From: CAWBOV01 sp963790525
GTDB lineage: Bacteria; Actinomycetota; Actinomycetes; Mycobacteriales; Jatrophihabitantaceae
Direction of reading: 5' to 3'
DNA length: 64,000 nucleotides
NCBI GenBank assembly: GCA_963790525.1
Contig: CAWBOV010000004.1
Location: 310,001-374,000 of the forward strand
Below are positions 37,207-45,796 of this stretch, piece after piece; within the stretch, counting starts at the first letter, position 1, and each line of letters begins with the position of its first letter. Both the position numbers and the translations under genes were made by a program. The notes beneath the pieces are model-generated. The model made no database searches. It worked only from the letters and a program-made list of their open reading frames with translations, and was not told where the DNA came from.

Positions 37207-37884
37207 ATGAGCGAGGGGTTCAGCGCGAGCACGCTCGCGGTTGCCCGGACGCTGCGCCTGGGCACCGTCCTGGTCATCGCCAAGGAGCCGCTGCCGGGGC
37301 GCGTCAAGACCCGGCTCACGCCCCCGTTCTCACCGTCGGAGGCAGCGGACCTGGCGGCTGCGTCCCTGGTCGACACCTTGCGCGCAGCCCGGGCCGTCAC
37401 CGCGGATCACCACGTGCTGGTGCTGGACGGGCGCCCCGGTGCGTGGCTTCCGAAGGGTTGGGACGTCGTCCCGCAGGGTCAGGGCGGTCTGGACGCGCGA
37501 CTGGCCGCCGCGTTCGGCGCCGTGGCCGGTGACGGACCGGCCGTGCTGATCGGGATGGACACACCGCAGGTCACCCCGGCGCAGCTGGCCGCATTCGACC
37601 CGTCCCGGTACGACGCCTGCCTGGGCGCCGCCGACGACGGCGGGTTCTGGGCGATCGGGTTCCGCGACCCCGCGCAGGCTCCGGATCTCATCTCCGGCGT
37701 GCCCATGTCGCGCTCGGACACCGGCCGGATGCAGCGCGCCCGGCTCGACGCCGCCGGGCTCTCGGTGCAGGACCTGGACGCCCTGGTCGACGTGGACACG
37801 GCGGAGTCGGCCGACGCCGTCGCCGCGCTGGCACCGCACACGCAGTTCGCGCGGGCCCTGCGCGCACTGCGAGGCGACGGATGA
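37207..37884 (+). CDS. DUF2064 / TIGR04282-type nucleotidyltransferase-like protein
   Basis: The protein has 225 residues. VLVIAKEPLPGRVKTRLTPPFSPSEAADLAAASL is the family N-terminus and IGMDTPQVTPAQL plus GAADDGGFWAIGF are the central motifs. The fold is GT-A-like; related proteins are annotated as arsenosugar-biosynthesis glycosyltransferases on weak grounds. ATG 37207 follows the GT2 stop by 13 nt, and its stop overlaps the methyltransferase start. Role: part of a small glycan or glycolipid pathway (inference). Confidence 0.82.
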   Translation: MSEGFSASTLAVARTLRLGTVLVIAKEPLPGRVKTRLTPPFSPSEAADLAAASLVDTLRAARAVTADHHVLVLDGRPGAWLPKGWDVVPQGQGGLDARLAAAFGAVAGDGPAVLIGMDTPQVTPAQLAAFDPSRYDACLGAADDGGFWAIGFRDPAQAPDLISGVPMSRSDTGRMQRARLDAAGLSVQDLDALVDVDTAESADAVAALAPHTQFARALRALRGDG

Positions 37885-38540
37885 GGATCGACGCGCTGCA
37901 GCCGTACGAGTCCTCGCTGACCGACGCCGGCCAGCTCGCCCTGCTCGCTGCCGACGGCAGATCGATCGTCCTGGAGATCGACCGCTACCTGGCCGAGTGC
38001 GATGACGCCGATCGCAGCGTGCTGGACCGCTGCACCGGGCCGGTGCTGGACATCGGCTGCGGGCCCGGGCGCATCGTGCAGGCGCTCACCGAGCGCGGAG
38101 TCGCCGCCCTCGGTGTGGACATCGCCTCGACCGCGGTCGAGCTGACCCGGCTGCGCGGTGGTGCCGCCCTGAACCGCGACCTGTTCGCCCGGATCCCGGG
38201 GGAGGGGCGCTGGCCGACCGCGCTCGTCCTGGACGGCAACGTCGGTATCGGCGGCGATGCCGGCCGTCTGCTGGAGCGACTCGGCGCGGTGCTGTCCCCG
38301 TCCGGGCGCGCGGTCGTCGAGACCGATCCGGACGATGCAGCCGACGAGCAGCTGTGCGTGCGCTTCGCCATGGGCGGGGTCGCGATGGGACCGGAGTTCG
38401 GCTGGTCCGTGGTCGGGGCCGACGCCCTGCTGACCTATGGTGCGCCGCTCGGCTTCTACGCCTCCGCCGACTGGTCGCTGGCCGGAAGGCGCTTCATCGA
38501 GCTGGCCCGGCGCCCGTCGCGGATGACCCTGACGGCGTAG
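37881..38540 (+). CDS. Class I SAM-dependent methyltransferase
   Basis: The protein has 219 residues. Motif I is VLDIGCGPGRIVQAL (residues about 55-69), followed by VDIASTAVEL. ATG 37881 overlaps the DUF2064 stop by 4 nt. Its 3' end overlaps the convergent membrane-protein ORF by 85 nt. The substrate is not evident; its operon partners suggest a sugar or lipid-linked intermediate. Confidence 0.84.
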   Translation: MRIDALQPYESSLTDAGQLALLAADGRSIVLEIDRYLAECDDADRSVLDRCTGPVLDIGCGPGRIVQALTERGVAALGVDIASTAVELTRLRGGAALNRDLFARIPGEGRWPTALVLDGNVGIGGDAGRLLERLGAVLSPSGRAVVETDPDDAADEQLCVRFAMGGVAMGPEFGWSVVGADALLTYGAPLGFYASADWSLAGRRFIELARRPSRMTLTA

Positions 38541-38932
38541 AGGCCGATCGCGGCCGCCGCGATGATCCCGAGCACGATCGCCAGGTTGACGCCGTAGTTC
38601 TGCCGTTCGAGGGTGGTGCCGGGCTCGGACTTGCCACGCCGGTGGATCAGCGGCCAGGCGACGACCGACACCATCGCCGCAGTTGCAAGTGCACTTTGTA
38701 CGTAGGCACGGGCCCGCCCCGGAACGTAACGCGTGATCAGCCAGCCGATGCCGACGGTGATCGGAGCGAGGATGCCGTCGTGGATGACGACCGCGCCGAC
38801 CAGCCACTTGGCGACCTCGAACGGCTTGGTGTCCTTGGAATCCTGGAGCAGGCGCAGGGCGCCGTAGCAGATCACGAGGACACCCACGGCACCGAAGGCG
38901 ACGCGTCCCTTGTTCCGGCGCAGCGTGATCAC
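38456..38932 (-). CDS. Four-span membrane protein of unknown function
   Basis: The protein has 158 residues with hydrophobic spans near 10-25, 44-64, 78-98 and 123-143. It ends in a basic tail that is encoded opposite the methyltransferase 3' end (85-nt overlap), so the last 28 residues may be shorter in vivo or simply a tolerated overlap. GTG at 38932 overlaps the stop of the molybdoenzyme gene by 4 nt, implying cotranslation and a membrane partner role. Family not recognised. Confidence 0.65.
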   Translation of the reverse strand: MITLRRNKGRVAFGAVGVLVICYGALRLLQDSKDTKPFEVAKWLVGAVVIHDGILAPITVGIGWLITRYVPGRARAYVQSALATAAMVSVVAWPLIHRRGKSEPGTTLERQNYGVNLAIVLGIIAAAAIGLYAVRVIRDGRRASSMKRLPASDQSAEA

Positions 38933-40158
38933 GCGGTCACCTCGATGATGTGCAGCCATTTGGTGTTCAGGGCGCCCGCACGGTCAGGAGCGATCAACCG
39001 GACGGGGTAGCCGTGGTCGATCCCCAGCCGGTCGCCGTTGAGGTGGGTGGCCAGCACCGCGTTGCGCATCTGGGGTCCGAAGATGTCGGACTCGGTGTCG
39101 GGTGCGCCGGTCTGGAGCGAACGGACGTGGACCTTGGAGCCGGCATTGCCGCCGGCCATCCGCACGATGTCGTAGAGCATGGGTCCGCGCCAGTGGGCCG
39201 ATACGCTCCAGCCCTCCACGCAGGCGAGCGGGAACTCGTGCTCCTCGGTGGGCAGGGCCTCCAACGCGGCCAGGTCGAGGATCAGCGGTTTCGGGCCTTT
39301 CACCTCGAGGCGGTAGTCGGCCGACCGCGCGGAGACCAGTACCTTCGCGTACGTGGCGGTCCGGTTGATCGGGACCTGTTGCGGCCCGCGACTCGGGCGC
39401 CGGGGAGCCAGGATCGCCAGCGGCTCCAATGGGGTGAAGCTCTGTCCCATCGTCGTGATCGCCACGACGCCCACACCCGCCCCGGCGGTGATGAGCGCGC
39501 CGCGACGCGTCAGGCCGCCGGTGTGCCCGGTCGTGGTGGCAGCTGCGTCGATCCCGTCGGTGGGACCCGTCCCGGGCTCCGGCGCCTCCGGGGTCGTCAG
39601 CGGTTCGGCGAGCCCCTGCTTGATCTTCTCGAGCTTGACCGCGATGTGCAGCATCAGCGAGCCCACGATCACGAACGCGAGCCAGTAGTGCACCGCGACG
39701 AAGCCCCAGGGCCAGGCGTACCAGTTCAGGACGTTGAGGAAGCCGGTGAACAGCTCCAGCAGCGAGGTCGAGACCAGCACCGCGATGCTGAGGCGCTCCA
39801 GGCCCTGCAGCACCGTCCCGAACGGCGGCCAGCTGAACAACTTCGGGTAGACGGACCACAGTTTGGCCAGCAGCAGCGGGATCGATGCGATGCCGGTGCA
39901 TACGTGGATGCCCTGCGTCACGCGGTAACCCCAGGCGGGCACGGCGGGGATCGGCGCCCAGCTGGAGGGGTGGTACTGGTAGTGGCTGTAGAGCCCGGTC
40001 AGGAAGCAGACCGTGAAGCAGATGCCGAGGAGCCGGCCGAGTCGGGCAGTGACCGCCAGGCTCCGCACGCGTCCGGAGAACACCGGCCAGAGCTTGGGCG
40101 GTGTCTCGGGCAGGCGGGGAGGCCGGGGAAGGGTTGGCAGGTGCACGAAGTCGATCAT
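38929..40158 (-). CDS. Membrane-anchored sulfite-oxidase-fold molybdoenzyme with cytochrome b-like domain
   Basis: The protein has 409 residues. Spans at about 43-58, 82-101, 123-141 and 153-174 with histidines 59, 85, 157 and 171 form a cytochrome b-like domain. A linker then leads to GGLTRRGALITAGAGVGVVA (RR at 218-219), an internal twin-arginine signal. The rest is the oxidoreductase molybdopterin-binding domain with the Mo-ligand cysteine in FPLACVEGWSVSAHWRG (C313). Four spans would leave the linker cytoplasmic, so the Mo domain can be exported folded by Tat. ATG 40158 is chosen; the extension to 40197 adds no homology. Electron donor or acceptor is unknown. Confidence 0.87.
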   Translation of the reverse strand: MIDFVHLPTLPRPPRLPETPPKLWPVFSGRVRSLAVTARLGRLLGICFTVCFLTGLYSHYQYHPSSWAPIPAVPAWGYRVTQGIHVCTGIASIPLLLAKLWSVYPKLFSWPPFGTVLQGLERLSIAVLVSTSLLELFTGFLNVLNWYAWPWGFVAVHYWLAFVIVGSLMLHIAVKLEKIKQGLAEPLTTPEAPEPGTGPTDGIDAAATTTGHTGGLTRRGALITAGAGVGVVAITTMGQSFTPLEPLAILAPRRPSRGPQQVPINRTATYAKVLVSARSADYRLEVKGPKPLILDLAALEALPTEEHEFPLACVEGWSVSAHWRGPMLYDIVRMAGGNAGSKVHVRSLQTGAPDTESDIFGPQMRNAVLATHLNGDRLGIDHGYPVRLIAPDRAGALNTKWLHIIEVTA

Positions 40159-40328
40159 CCGGGACGCCGGGTGAATCCGCGCTCCCGATCGGGGCATCGG
40201 CCCATTACGGAGTCAGGAACTCCCGGCGCGTGCGGGCGCGGACCGTCTCCGGCGGGGCGCTGCCCGGGGCCGGGCGCGCGTGGACCACCATCTCTTCCCA
40301 GGAACCATTGAATCCGGAGGCCCAACCC

Positions 40329-41276
40329 ATGACCGATCATCCCGTCGGACCACCCGACGCGCTGCGGGTGCCCCGCTACACCGGCCCGGACACGTTCGCC
40401 CGCCTGCCCCGCCTGGGCGACGTCGCCCGCGCCGACGTCGCCGTCCTGGGGGTGCCCTTCGACAGCGGCGTCTCCTACCGCCCGGGTGCGCGGTTCGGGC
40501 CGGCCGCGGTACGGGCCGGGTCCAAGCTGCTGCGCCCGTTCCATCCCGCGCTCGACGTCGAACCGTGGAACACGCTGCAGGTGGCCGATGCCGGTGACGC
40601 CGCCGTCAACCCGTTCGATCTGCTCGAGGCCGTCGCACAGATCGAGGCCGCGGCCGAGGAGACCTACGCGAGGGCCGACCGGCTGGTGACCATCGGCGGC
40701 GACCACACCATTGCGCTGCCCCTGCTGCGCGCCCTCCACCGCCGGCACGGGCCCATCGCGATCGTCCACTTCGATGCCCACCTCGACACGTGGGACACCT
40801 ACTTCGGAGCGCCGTACACCCACGGGACCCCGTTCCGGCGCGCGTCGGAGGAGGGGCTGCTGGCCATGGACCGGGCTGCCCACGTCGGCACGCGCGGTCC
40901 GCTGTACGCGCGCACCGACCTCGTCGAGGACCGGCGGCTCGGGTTCGCCACGGTCTCCACCGAGGACATCGCCAAGCGCGGCGTCGACGAGGCGATCGAC
41001 CGCATCCGTGACCGCGTCGGCGACCTGCCGGTCTACCTCAGCGTGGACATCGACGTGCTCGATCCCGCGCACGCCCCCGGCACCGGCACCCCCGAACCGG
41101 GCGGCCTGACGACGCGGGAACTGCAACTGATCCTGCGCGGGCTCACCGATCTGCCCCTCGTCGGGGCGGACGTCGTCGAGGTCTCGCCCGCCTATGACCA
41201 CGCCGAACTGACGTCACTGGCCGCAGCCAATGTGGTCTACGAGTTCCTCGGCCTGCTGGCGCTGCAGAAACGCTGA
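40329..41276 (+). CDS. speB: Agmatinase / guanidino-hydrolase (ureohydrolase family)
   Basis: The protein has 315 residues and is a binuclear Mn hydrolase. Ligands are seen in GGDHTIALP, VHFDAHLDTWD and SVDIDVLDPAHAPGTGTPEPGG. The C-terminal EVSPAYDHAELTSLAAANVVYE is intact. Agmatine to putrescine plus urea is the usual reaction, although guanidinobutyrate or guanidinopropionate cannot be excluded from sequence. ATG 40329 has CCGGAGGCCC upstream; the longer reading from 40101 covers the divergent gene's promoter. It borders the accessory island on its right. Confidence 0.85.
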   Translation: MTDHPVGPPDALRVPRYTGPDTFARLPRLGDVARADVAVLGVPFDSGVSYRPGARFGPAAVRAGSKLLRPFHPALDVEPWNTLQVADAGDAAVNPFDLLEAVAQIEAAAEETYARADRLVTIGGDHTIALPLLRALHRRHGPIAIVHFDAHLDTWDTYFGAPYTHGTPFRRASEEGLLAMDRAAHVGTRGPLYARTDLVEDRRLGFATVSTEDIAKRGVDEAIDRIRDRVGDLPVYLSVDIDVLDPAHAPGTGTPEPGGLTTRELQLILRGLTDLPLVGADVVEVSPAYDHAELTSLAAANVVYEFLGLLALQKR

Positions 41277-41411
41277 TCGCTGCGTCTCCGGGCCTTTCGT
41301 TTCGCCTTCGCGATATCGAGCGCACCGGCCTGCGTCAAGCATTCTGCAGACAATGCAGGAATGCGGTCTTCGGCGCCGTGAGAATCGCTGTGCGGTTTCC
41401 TTTCGACGACA

Positions 41412-41440
41412 TTGACACCGTTATCGGTTGCCTCCATTAT
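41412..41440 (+). promoter_or_regulatory. Sigma-70-type promoter for the secreted-protein gene (leaderless)
   Basis: Perfect -35 TTGACA (41412-41417), 17-bp spacer, -10 CATTAT (41435-41440), then 7 nt to ATG 41448. This is the only textbook -35/-10 pair I noticed in the window. Confidence 0.65.
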
Positions 41441-41447
41441 TCCGGAC

Positions 41448-42793
41448 ATGTCCGACTTCGGAGCACGATTCACACGACGGATTGGCGCAGCGTGGAAGGT
41501 CGCTGCGGGACTGGCGGCGGCGGTGACGGTTGTCGCGCTGGGAACGCCGCAGGCTGTGGCCGTTCCAGCGGATGGGGCGTCACCGCTCGTCACCGGCGTC
41601 GTGAACGGCCCGTCCGGACTGCCGATCGCTGGGGCACAGGTGGCGTTGATCGTGTGGCCCGATGCCGGCACGCTGGACGCGCTCCCTCGTGGCGCGGCCG
41701 TGCCGACAAGAGTGATCGCGATGACCACAGCCTCGATCTCGGGGGCGTACACGCTCGCGTCGCAGCTGGGTTCCCTCGGTGGCACCTACCAGGACTCCCG
41801 GGAAACGTCAGCGCCGAGATCGACGTAACGGCAGGCACCGCGTTCACCTCACACAACGTCAGCCTTGCGGTGCCGGGCTCGATCGCTGCTCTGGCCGCAG
41901 TGCACACCGGGGCTGCGGCCGTCCCCGGCGCGGCGATCGATCATCTGAGTTTCGACCTCGGGAAGTCCACCGTGTCCGAGGCAATCGGCGCACGCGCCGT
42001 GGTGACGTCGACCATCGCGAACCCGAGCACTGCCATCTCCGACGGAACGCGCCCGCACGCGCCTGGCGCGGCCGACGCTGTCACCAGCCCCGACGGCAAG
42101 AGCCCGGCATCAGGATGCGAAGGGTGGACGTCGGTGAAGTTCTACCCGAAACGCAAGGAGACCTTTCTCAACCTCTACAACAACGACACCGCCGAGGTTG
42201 ACGAAGAGATCGGTTCGAGTCATACGCTCGGCATCGGGTCCGAAGTCACTGGCGGCGCGTGGGGTGCAGACGGAAGTGCGTCCTTGGAAACTCATACCTC
42301 GGCCGGAGATGAGGTTACCTACAAGGGTAATCAGCAAATCCAGAATTACGTGAACTCCTGGGAGTACAGGCGGCATTGCTTCAAACAGGGGGGTGCCGTC
42401 TGGTATTACAACTACGAGATACGCAGTTCGAGCTTCAATGCTTTACAGGTATCGTCGCAGCACATCATAAACCGTAGCTGGAACACGGATTATTGCGTAA
42501 CTTATTACTCGGGGACTCACCACAAGGACGCCAGCAGCAATCAGACTTTCTCGGCAGGTTTCAATGCGCCGTATATAAATCTGAGTGCTCAGGCTTCCTT
42601 TTCGAAGGATACGACCATCACGTGGCGCCCCGCCAGCAAGGGGGAACAGATCTGCGCTTCCACAAGCGATGGCTGGGTGACAGCACCATTCGCCGGGGCG
42701 CAGGCGATACCTACGACTGGGTGCCGGGTGGCCCACGCCAACACAGAAGGCATTCGCCGGAATTTCTGGACGCGGATCAGTCGTGACTGCTAG
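41448..42793 (+). pseudogene. Secreted beta-rich protein with carboxypeptidase-regulatory-like domain, one frameshift
   Basis: The protein would have about 448 residues. A signal peptide (RRIGAAWKVAAGLAAAVTVV, cleavage after AVA near residue 38) is followed by a beta-sandwich module GVVNGPSGLPIAGAQVALIV typical of carboxypeptidase regulatory or Cna-B-like domains. The C-terminal half (from about residue 225) is Tyr, Trp, Asn and Ser rich with paired cysteines and is lower in G+C. One base is missing near 41797 (GAC-TC-CCG-GGA); restoring it reads DSPGNVSAEIDVTAG. Its last 11 nt overlap the first lipoprotein start, so the genes are coupled. Function unknown; surface or extracellular role likely. 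Confidence 0.7.
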
Positions 42794-43343
42794 GCGGTAC
42801 GGGGCCTTAGCAGCCGTGGTCATAGCCGTTCTCACCGTCGCAGGCTGCGGGTCGTCCCCAAATACGAGCACGCCTCAGCTGATCGCGCAGGGAGATGGTG
42901 CTGTGGGTAGTGAGGTCCCCGGTGAGCGCGCCTTCTACCCGTATGTTTTTCCGATGCGTGCATTGTGTTCGAAGGGTGGTCCGGTGACGATCGCGCGAGT
43001 GACGCCGATCGAGCCGAGCGGGGGGATCCAGATCGTGGATTGGGGCGTTCGTAAGCGCTATCCGGGTGATCCCTACACGATCGATGACAACGGCGGCGCG
43101 GCCCCGGGGAAGGTCAGCCAATTCCGGGGATTCAGTGAGTCCACGCTCGTGGACGCGACATGCGGCGACACGACCGTTGTGGACGAGTTCGATGTGAGCG
43201 TGGCGACGCCCTCAGCGCGGAGTGCGATGGCTGGTGTCTGGATCATCACGAGCACTGGACAGCGCGCTCGGTGTCAATATGCGCTCGCGCTCTGCACCAC
43301 GACCTCGTGCGCGCCCGTGGTTGGCGATAGCGCAGTTAACTGA
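42783..43343 (+). CDS. Lipoprotein, first of a duplicated pair
   Basis: The protein has 186 residues. Signal peptide with lipobox VAGC, lipidated cysteine C22. The mature part has a conserved block around DWGVRKRYPGDPYTIDDNGG and a second around VSQFRGFSEST, and several cysteines. GTG 42783 overlaps the end of the secreted-protein gene. The next gene is a paralogue with near-identical central sequence. No known domain recognised; cell-surface location is expected from the lipobox. Confidence 0.75.
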   Translation: MTARRYGALAAVVIAVLTVAGCGSSPNTSTPQLIAQGDGAVGSEVPGERAFYPYVFPMRALCSKGGPVTIARVTPIEPSGGIQIVDWGVRKRYPGDPYTIDDNGGAAPGKVSQFRGFSESTLVDATCGDTTVVDEFDVSVATPSARSAMAGVWIITSTGQRARCQYALALCTTTSCAPVVGDSAVN

Positions 43344-43377
43344 ATGTTCACCGAGTGCATGATGCTGGAGGTGGATA

Positions 43378-43944
43378 GTGCGTATCGGTACGCGGGGCTC
43401 GTTCTTGCTTGCAGGAGTTGTGGCGCTGTGGGTCGCGATGACAGCTTGTTCGCCGTTGCACGACCGTCACCATCCTGAATTGATAGCGATGGGCACTGGC
43501 GGTGCCGGCGACGAGGTTCCGGGTCAACGTGCCTTTCAGCCATACGTCTTTCCGTGGAGGTCACTGTGTTCCAAAGGTGGTGCAGTGACGATCATGGAGG
43601 TCACGCCGATCAGGCCGAGCGGCGGTATCACGGTTGTCGACTGGGGCGTGCGTAAGCGTTATCCAGGTGATCCTTACACCATCGACGACAACGGCGGTGG
43701 CGTACCGGGAAAGGTCAGCCAATTCCGCGGATTCAGTGAATCAACTCCCGTCGACGCACCGTGTGGATCCTCGACAGTATTTGACGAGCTCGATGTGAGT
43801 GTGGAGACACCGACGTCTCGGGGTGGGATGGAGGGTGTCTGGGTCACCACGTCGTCCGGTCAGCGGGTGAGGGCGCAGTTCGCGCTCGCGATCTGCACGA
43901 CGAAGACCTGCGCACCCGTTGTCGGCGACCTCTCGGTGAAGTGA
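43378..43944 (+). CDS. Lipoprotein, second of a duplicated pair
   Basis: The protein has 188 residues. Lipobox MTAC, cysteine C24. It is clearly paralogous to the preceding lipoprotein (shared DWGVRKRYPGDPYTIDDNGG, GKVSQFRGFSEST and CAPVVGDL/CAPVVGDS). GTG 43378 has GCTGGAGGTGGATA upstream. The 34-nt spacer and ribosome site recur after its own stop, showing that the duplication unit includes the upstream signals. The C-terminal disulfide pattern differs slightly from the first copy. Function unknown. Confidence 0.75.
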   Translation: MRIGTRGSFLLAGVVALWVAMTACSPLHDRHHPELIAMGTGGAGDEVPGQRAFQPYVFPWRSLCSKGGAVTIMEVTPIRPSGGITVVDWGVRKRYPGDPYTIDDNGGGVPGKVSQFRGFSESTPVDAPCGSSTVFDELDVSVETPTSRGGMEGVWVTTSSGQRVRAQFALAICTTKTCAPVVGDLSVK

Positions 43945-43997
43945 ATGGTCACCGAGCGGGACGCTGGAGGCGGATCGTGACTGCTATGGCGGCGCGC
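43945..43997 (+). pseudogene. Degenerate third copy of the lipoprotein start region
   Basis: ATGGTCACCGAGCGGGACGC and the following CTGGAGGCGGATCGTG match the spacer and ribosome site before lipoprotein 2 (43344-43380). The next bases GTGACTGCTA match the start of lipoprotein 1. The copy then dissolves into the minisatellite. A short ORF (43977-44150) can be read from this GTG but I do not support it as a gene. Confidence 0.55.
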
Positions 43998-44308
43998 GGG
44001 TATCACGGTCGGCGGCGATGGGTCGGGCTGGTCTGGATGGTGATGGTCAGTGGTCGCTATGACCGCGCCTGGGTATCACGGTCGTTGGCGATGGGTCGGC
44101 TGGTGGGGATCGTGATACGCAGTGGTGTCTATGGCCGCGCCTGGGTATGACGGTCGGCGGCGATGGGTTGGGCTGGTGTGGATCGTGATGGTCGGTGGTG
44201 GCTATGGCCGCACCTGGGTATCACGGTCGGCGGCGATGGGTCGGCTGGTGTGGATCGTGATGGTCGGTGGTCGCTATGGCCGCGCGTGGGTATGACGGTC
44301 GGCGGCGG
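43998..44308. repeat. 72/73-bp minisatellite, about 4.3 copies
   Basis: Units starting GGGTAT(C/G)ACGGTCG occur at 43998, 44071, 44143, 44216 and 44288 (periods 73, 72, 73, 72). Each continues through GATGGGT and a G/T-rich middle to a (T)ATGGCCGC or TATGACCGC block. The period is not a multiple of three, so it is not coding. It fills most of the 460-bp gap between the lipoproteins and the P450 gene. Confidence 0.8.
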
Positions 44309-44404
44309 GGCTGCCCGTGTGGCGCCCGCGCGTCGACGTCCGCGGGCGGGTCCCCGTCACGTCCGTCGCGACACTGAACGGGCGGGCTGAGTACGGTCGC
44401 TGTC

Positions 44405-45784
44405 ATGCGGGAACGGGCGAACACCTGGCTGGGCCCGGCCCGGCTGCTCCTCCGTGTGCGGTCCCTGCATCCGGCGCGAGATCCCGGGCGGACGATCCAG
44501 GCGCTCGCGCGGGGCGTCGACGGTGCGGTGGGTGTGCGCCTGGGTGGGCAGCGGGCGATCCTGCTGGTGGACCCCGACCTCGTGCGCGAGCTGTTCGTCG
44601 ACCACGCCGGGCAGACGATGAAGGGCCCGGGGCTGCAGTCGACGCGCCCGCTGCTCGGCGATGGCCTGCTGACGTCCGAGGGCGAGCATCATCGCCGCGC
44701 TCGACGGCTGGTCGCCCCTGCATTCTCACCGCGCCGGTTGGCGGACTACACCCGGATCATGGCCGACTGTGCCCGGCTGCACAGCGAGGAGTGGCAGGCG
44801 GGCGAGACCGCGGACATGCACCGCCGGCTGGCCGAGCTGACCCTCGACATCGTCGGCCGGACACTGTTCGGCGGCGACCTGCGCGCCGCCGCTCCGGGGG
44901 TCCGCGACGCGCTGGAGACGGCGCTGGCGGCGTTCGACCAGCAGAACGCGGCGGGCGGGCGTCGCCGGCGGGTGCCCAGTGGCCTCGGCGAGCGGGCGCT
45001 GGCGCTGATGTCCGAAGGGCAGCCGTTGCGCGTCCTCATCGACTCGATCATCGCCGAGCACCGCGAGGCGCTCGTCGACAGCGGTGACATCGTGTCGGCC
45101 CTGGTGAGTGCCACGGGCGAGGACGGCAGCACCCTGTCCGATCAGGAGATCAGGGACGAGGTCGTGACGCTGCTCATGGCCGGGCACGAGACGACCGCCA
45201 ATGCGCTGACCTGGACGCTGCACCTGCTCGGAGAGCATCCGGAGGTCGCCGAGCGGCTGCGCTCCGAACTCGCCACGGAGCTCGGGGACGCGCTGCCGAC
45301 GTTCGACGTCCTGCCCCGGCTGACCTACACCCGCGCCGTGGTGACCGAGTCGATGCGTCTGTACCCACCGGCGTGGATCATCGGGCGGACCGTGACGGAG
45401 AGCTTCGCGCTCGGTGACTGGCAGGTTCCCGCCGGCGCCCTGGTCGGTGTCAGCCCGTACGTGCAGCATCGGCGCGCGGAGTGGTTCCCTGAACCGTTGC
45501 GGTTCGATCCGGAGCGCTGGCTCGACGCCCGCCGGACCGCGGTGCCCAAGCACGCCTACCTGCCGTTCGGGCTCGGCCCACGCTCGTGCATCGGTGAGCA
45601 GTTCGCCTGGACGGAGGCCATCACCGTCCTCGCCGTTCTTGCCCCACGGTGGAGCGCGCGCACCGTCCCGTCCCACGTGGTCGCGGCCGAGTACCGCGTC
45701 ACGATGCGCCCGCGCGGGGGCATGCCGATGGAACTGACGCCGATTCGTAAGGTCACCCGCGCTGCGGACGGTCCGGCGAGCTGA
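44405..45784 (+). CDS. Cytochrome P450
   Basis: The protein has 459 residues. I-helix AGHETTANAL, K-helix ESMRLYPP (ExxR) and the heme-binding FGLGPRSCIGEQ with thiolate C395 are intact. There is no membrane anchor. Organisation resembles class I CYP with the CYP110-like long N-terminus; substrate unknown. ATG 44405 is 7 nt after TACGGT (44392-44397), leaderless. No ferredoxin gene is adjacent. The next gene is an integral-membrane glycosyltransferase, 12 nt away. Confidence 0.92.
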   Translation: MRERANTWLGPARLLLRVRSLHPARDPGRTIQALARGVDGAVGVRLGGQRAILLVDPDLVRELFVDHAGQTMKGPGLQSTRPLLGDGLLTSEGEHHRRARRLVAPAFSPRRLADYTRIMADCARLHSEEWQAGETADMHRRLAELTLDIVGRTLFGGDLRAAAPGVRDALETALAAFDQQNAAGGRRRRVPSGLGERALALMSEGQPLRVLIDSIIAEHREALVDSGDIVSALVSATGEDGSTLSDQEIRDEVVTLLMAGHETTANALTWTLHLLGEHPEVAERLRSELATELGDALPTFDVLPRLTYTRAVVTESMRLYPPAWIIGRTVTESFALGDWQVPAGALVGVSPYVQHRRAEWFPEPLRFDPERWLDARRTAVPKHAYLPFGLGPRSCIGEQFAWTEAITVLAVLAPRWSARTVPSHVVAAEYRVTMRPRGGMPMELTPIRKVTRAADGPAS

Positions 45785-45796
45785 TTGGCTGGTGCA

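Noticed and set aside
43977..44150. Short ORF after the lipoprotein pair with a good ribosome site
   Set aside because: The ribosome site is a duplicated remnant of the lipoprotein upstream region and the coding part runs into the non-coding minisatellite.
44163..44390. 75-codon ORF inside the minisatellite
   Set aside because: The repeat period is 72/73 nt, so the frame is not preserved between units and no ribosome site is present.
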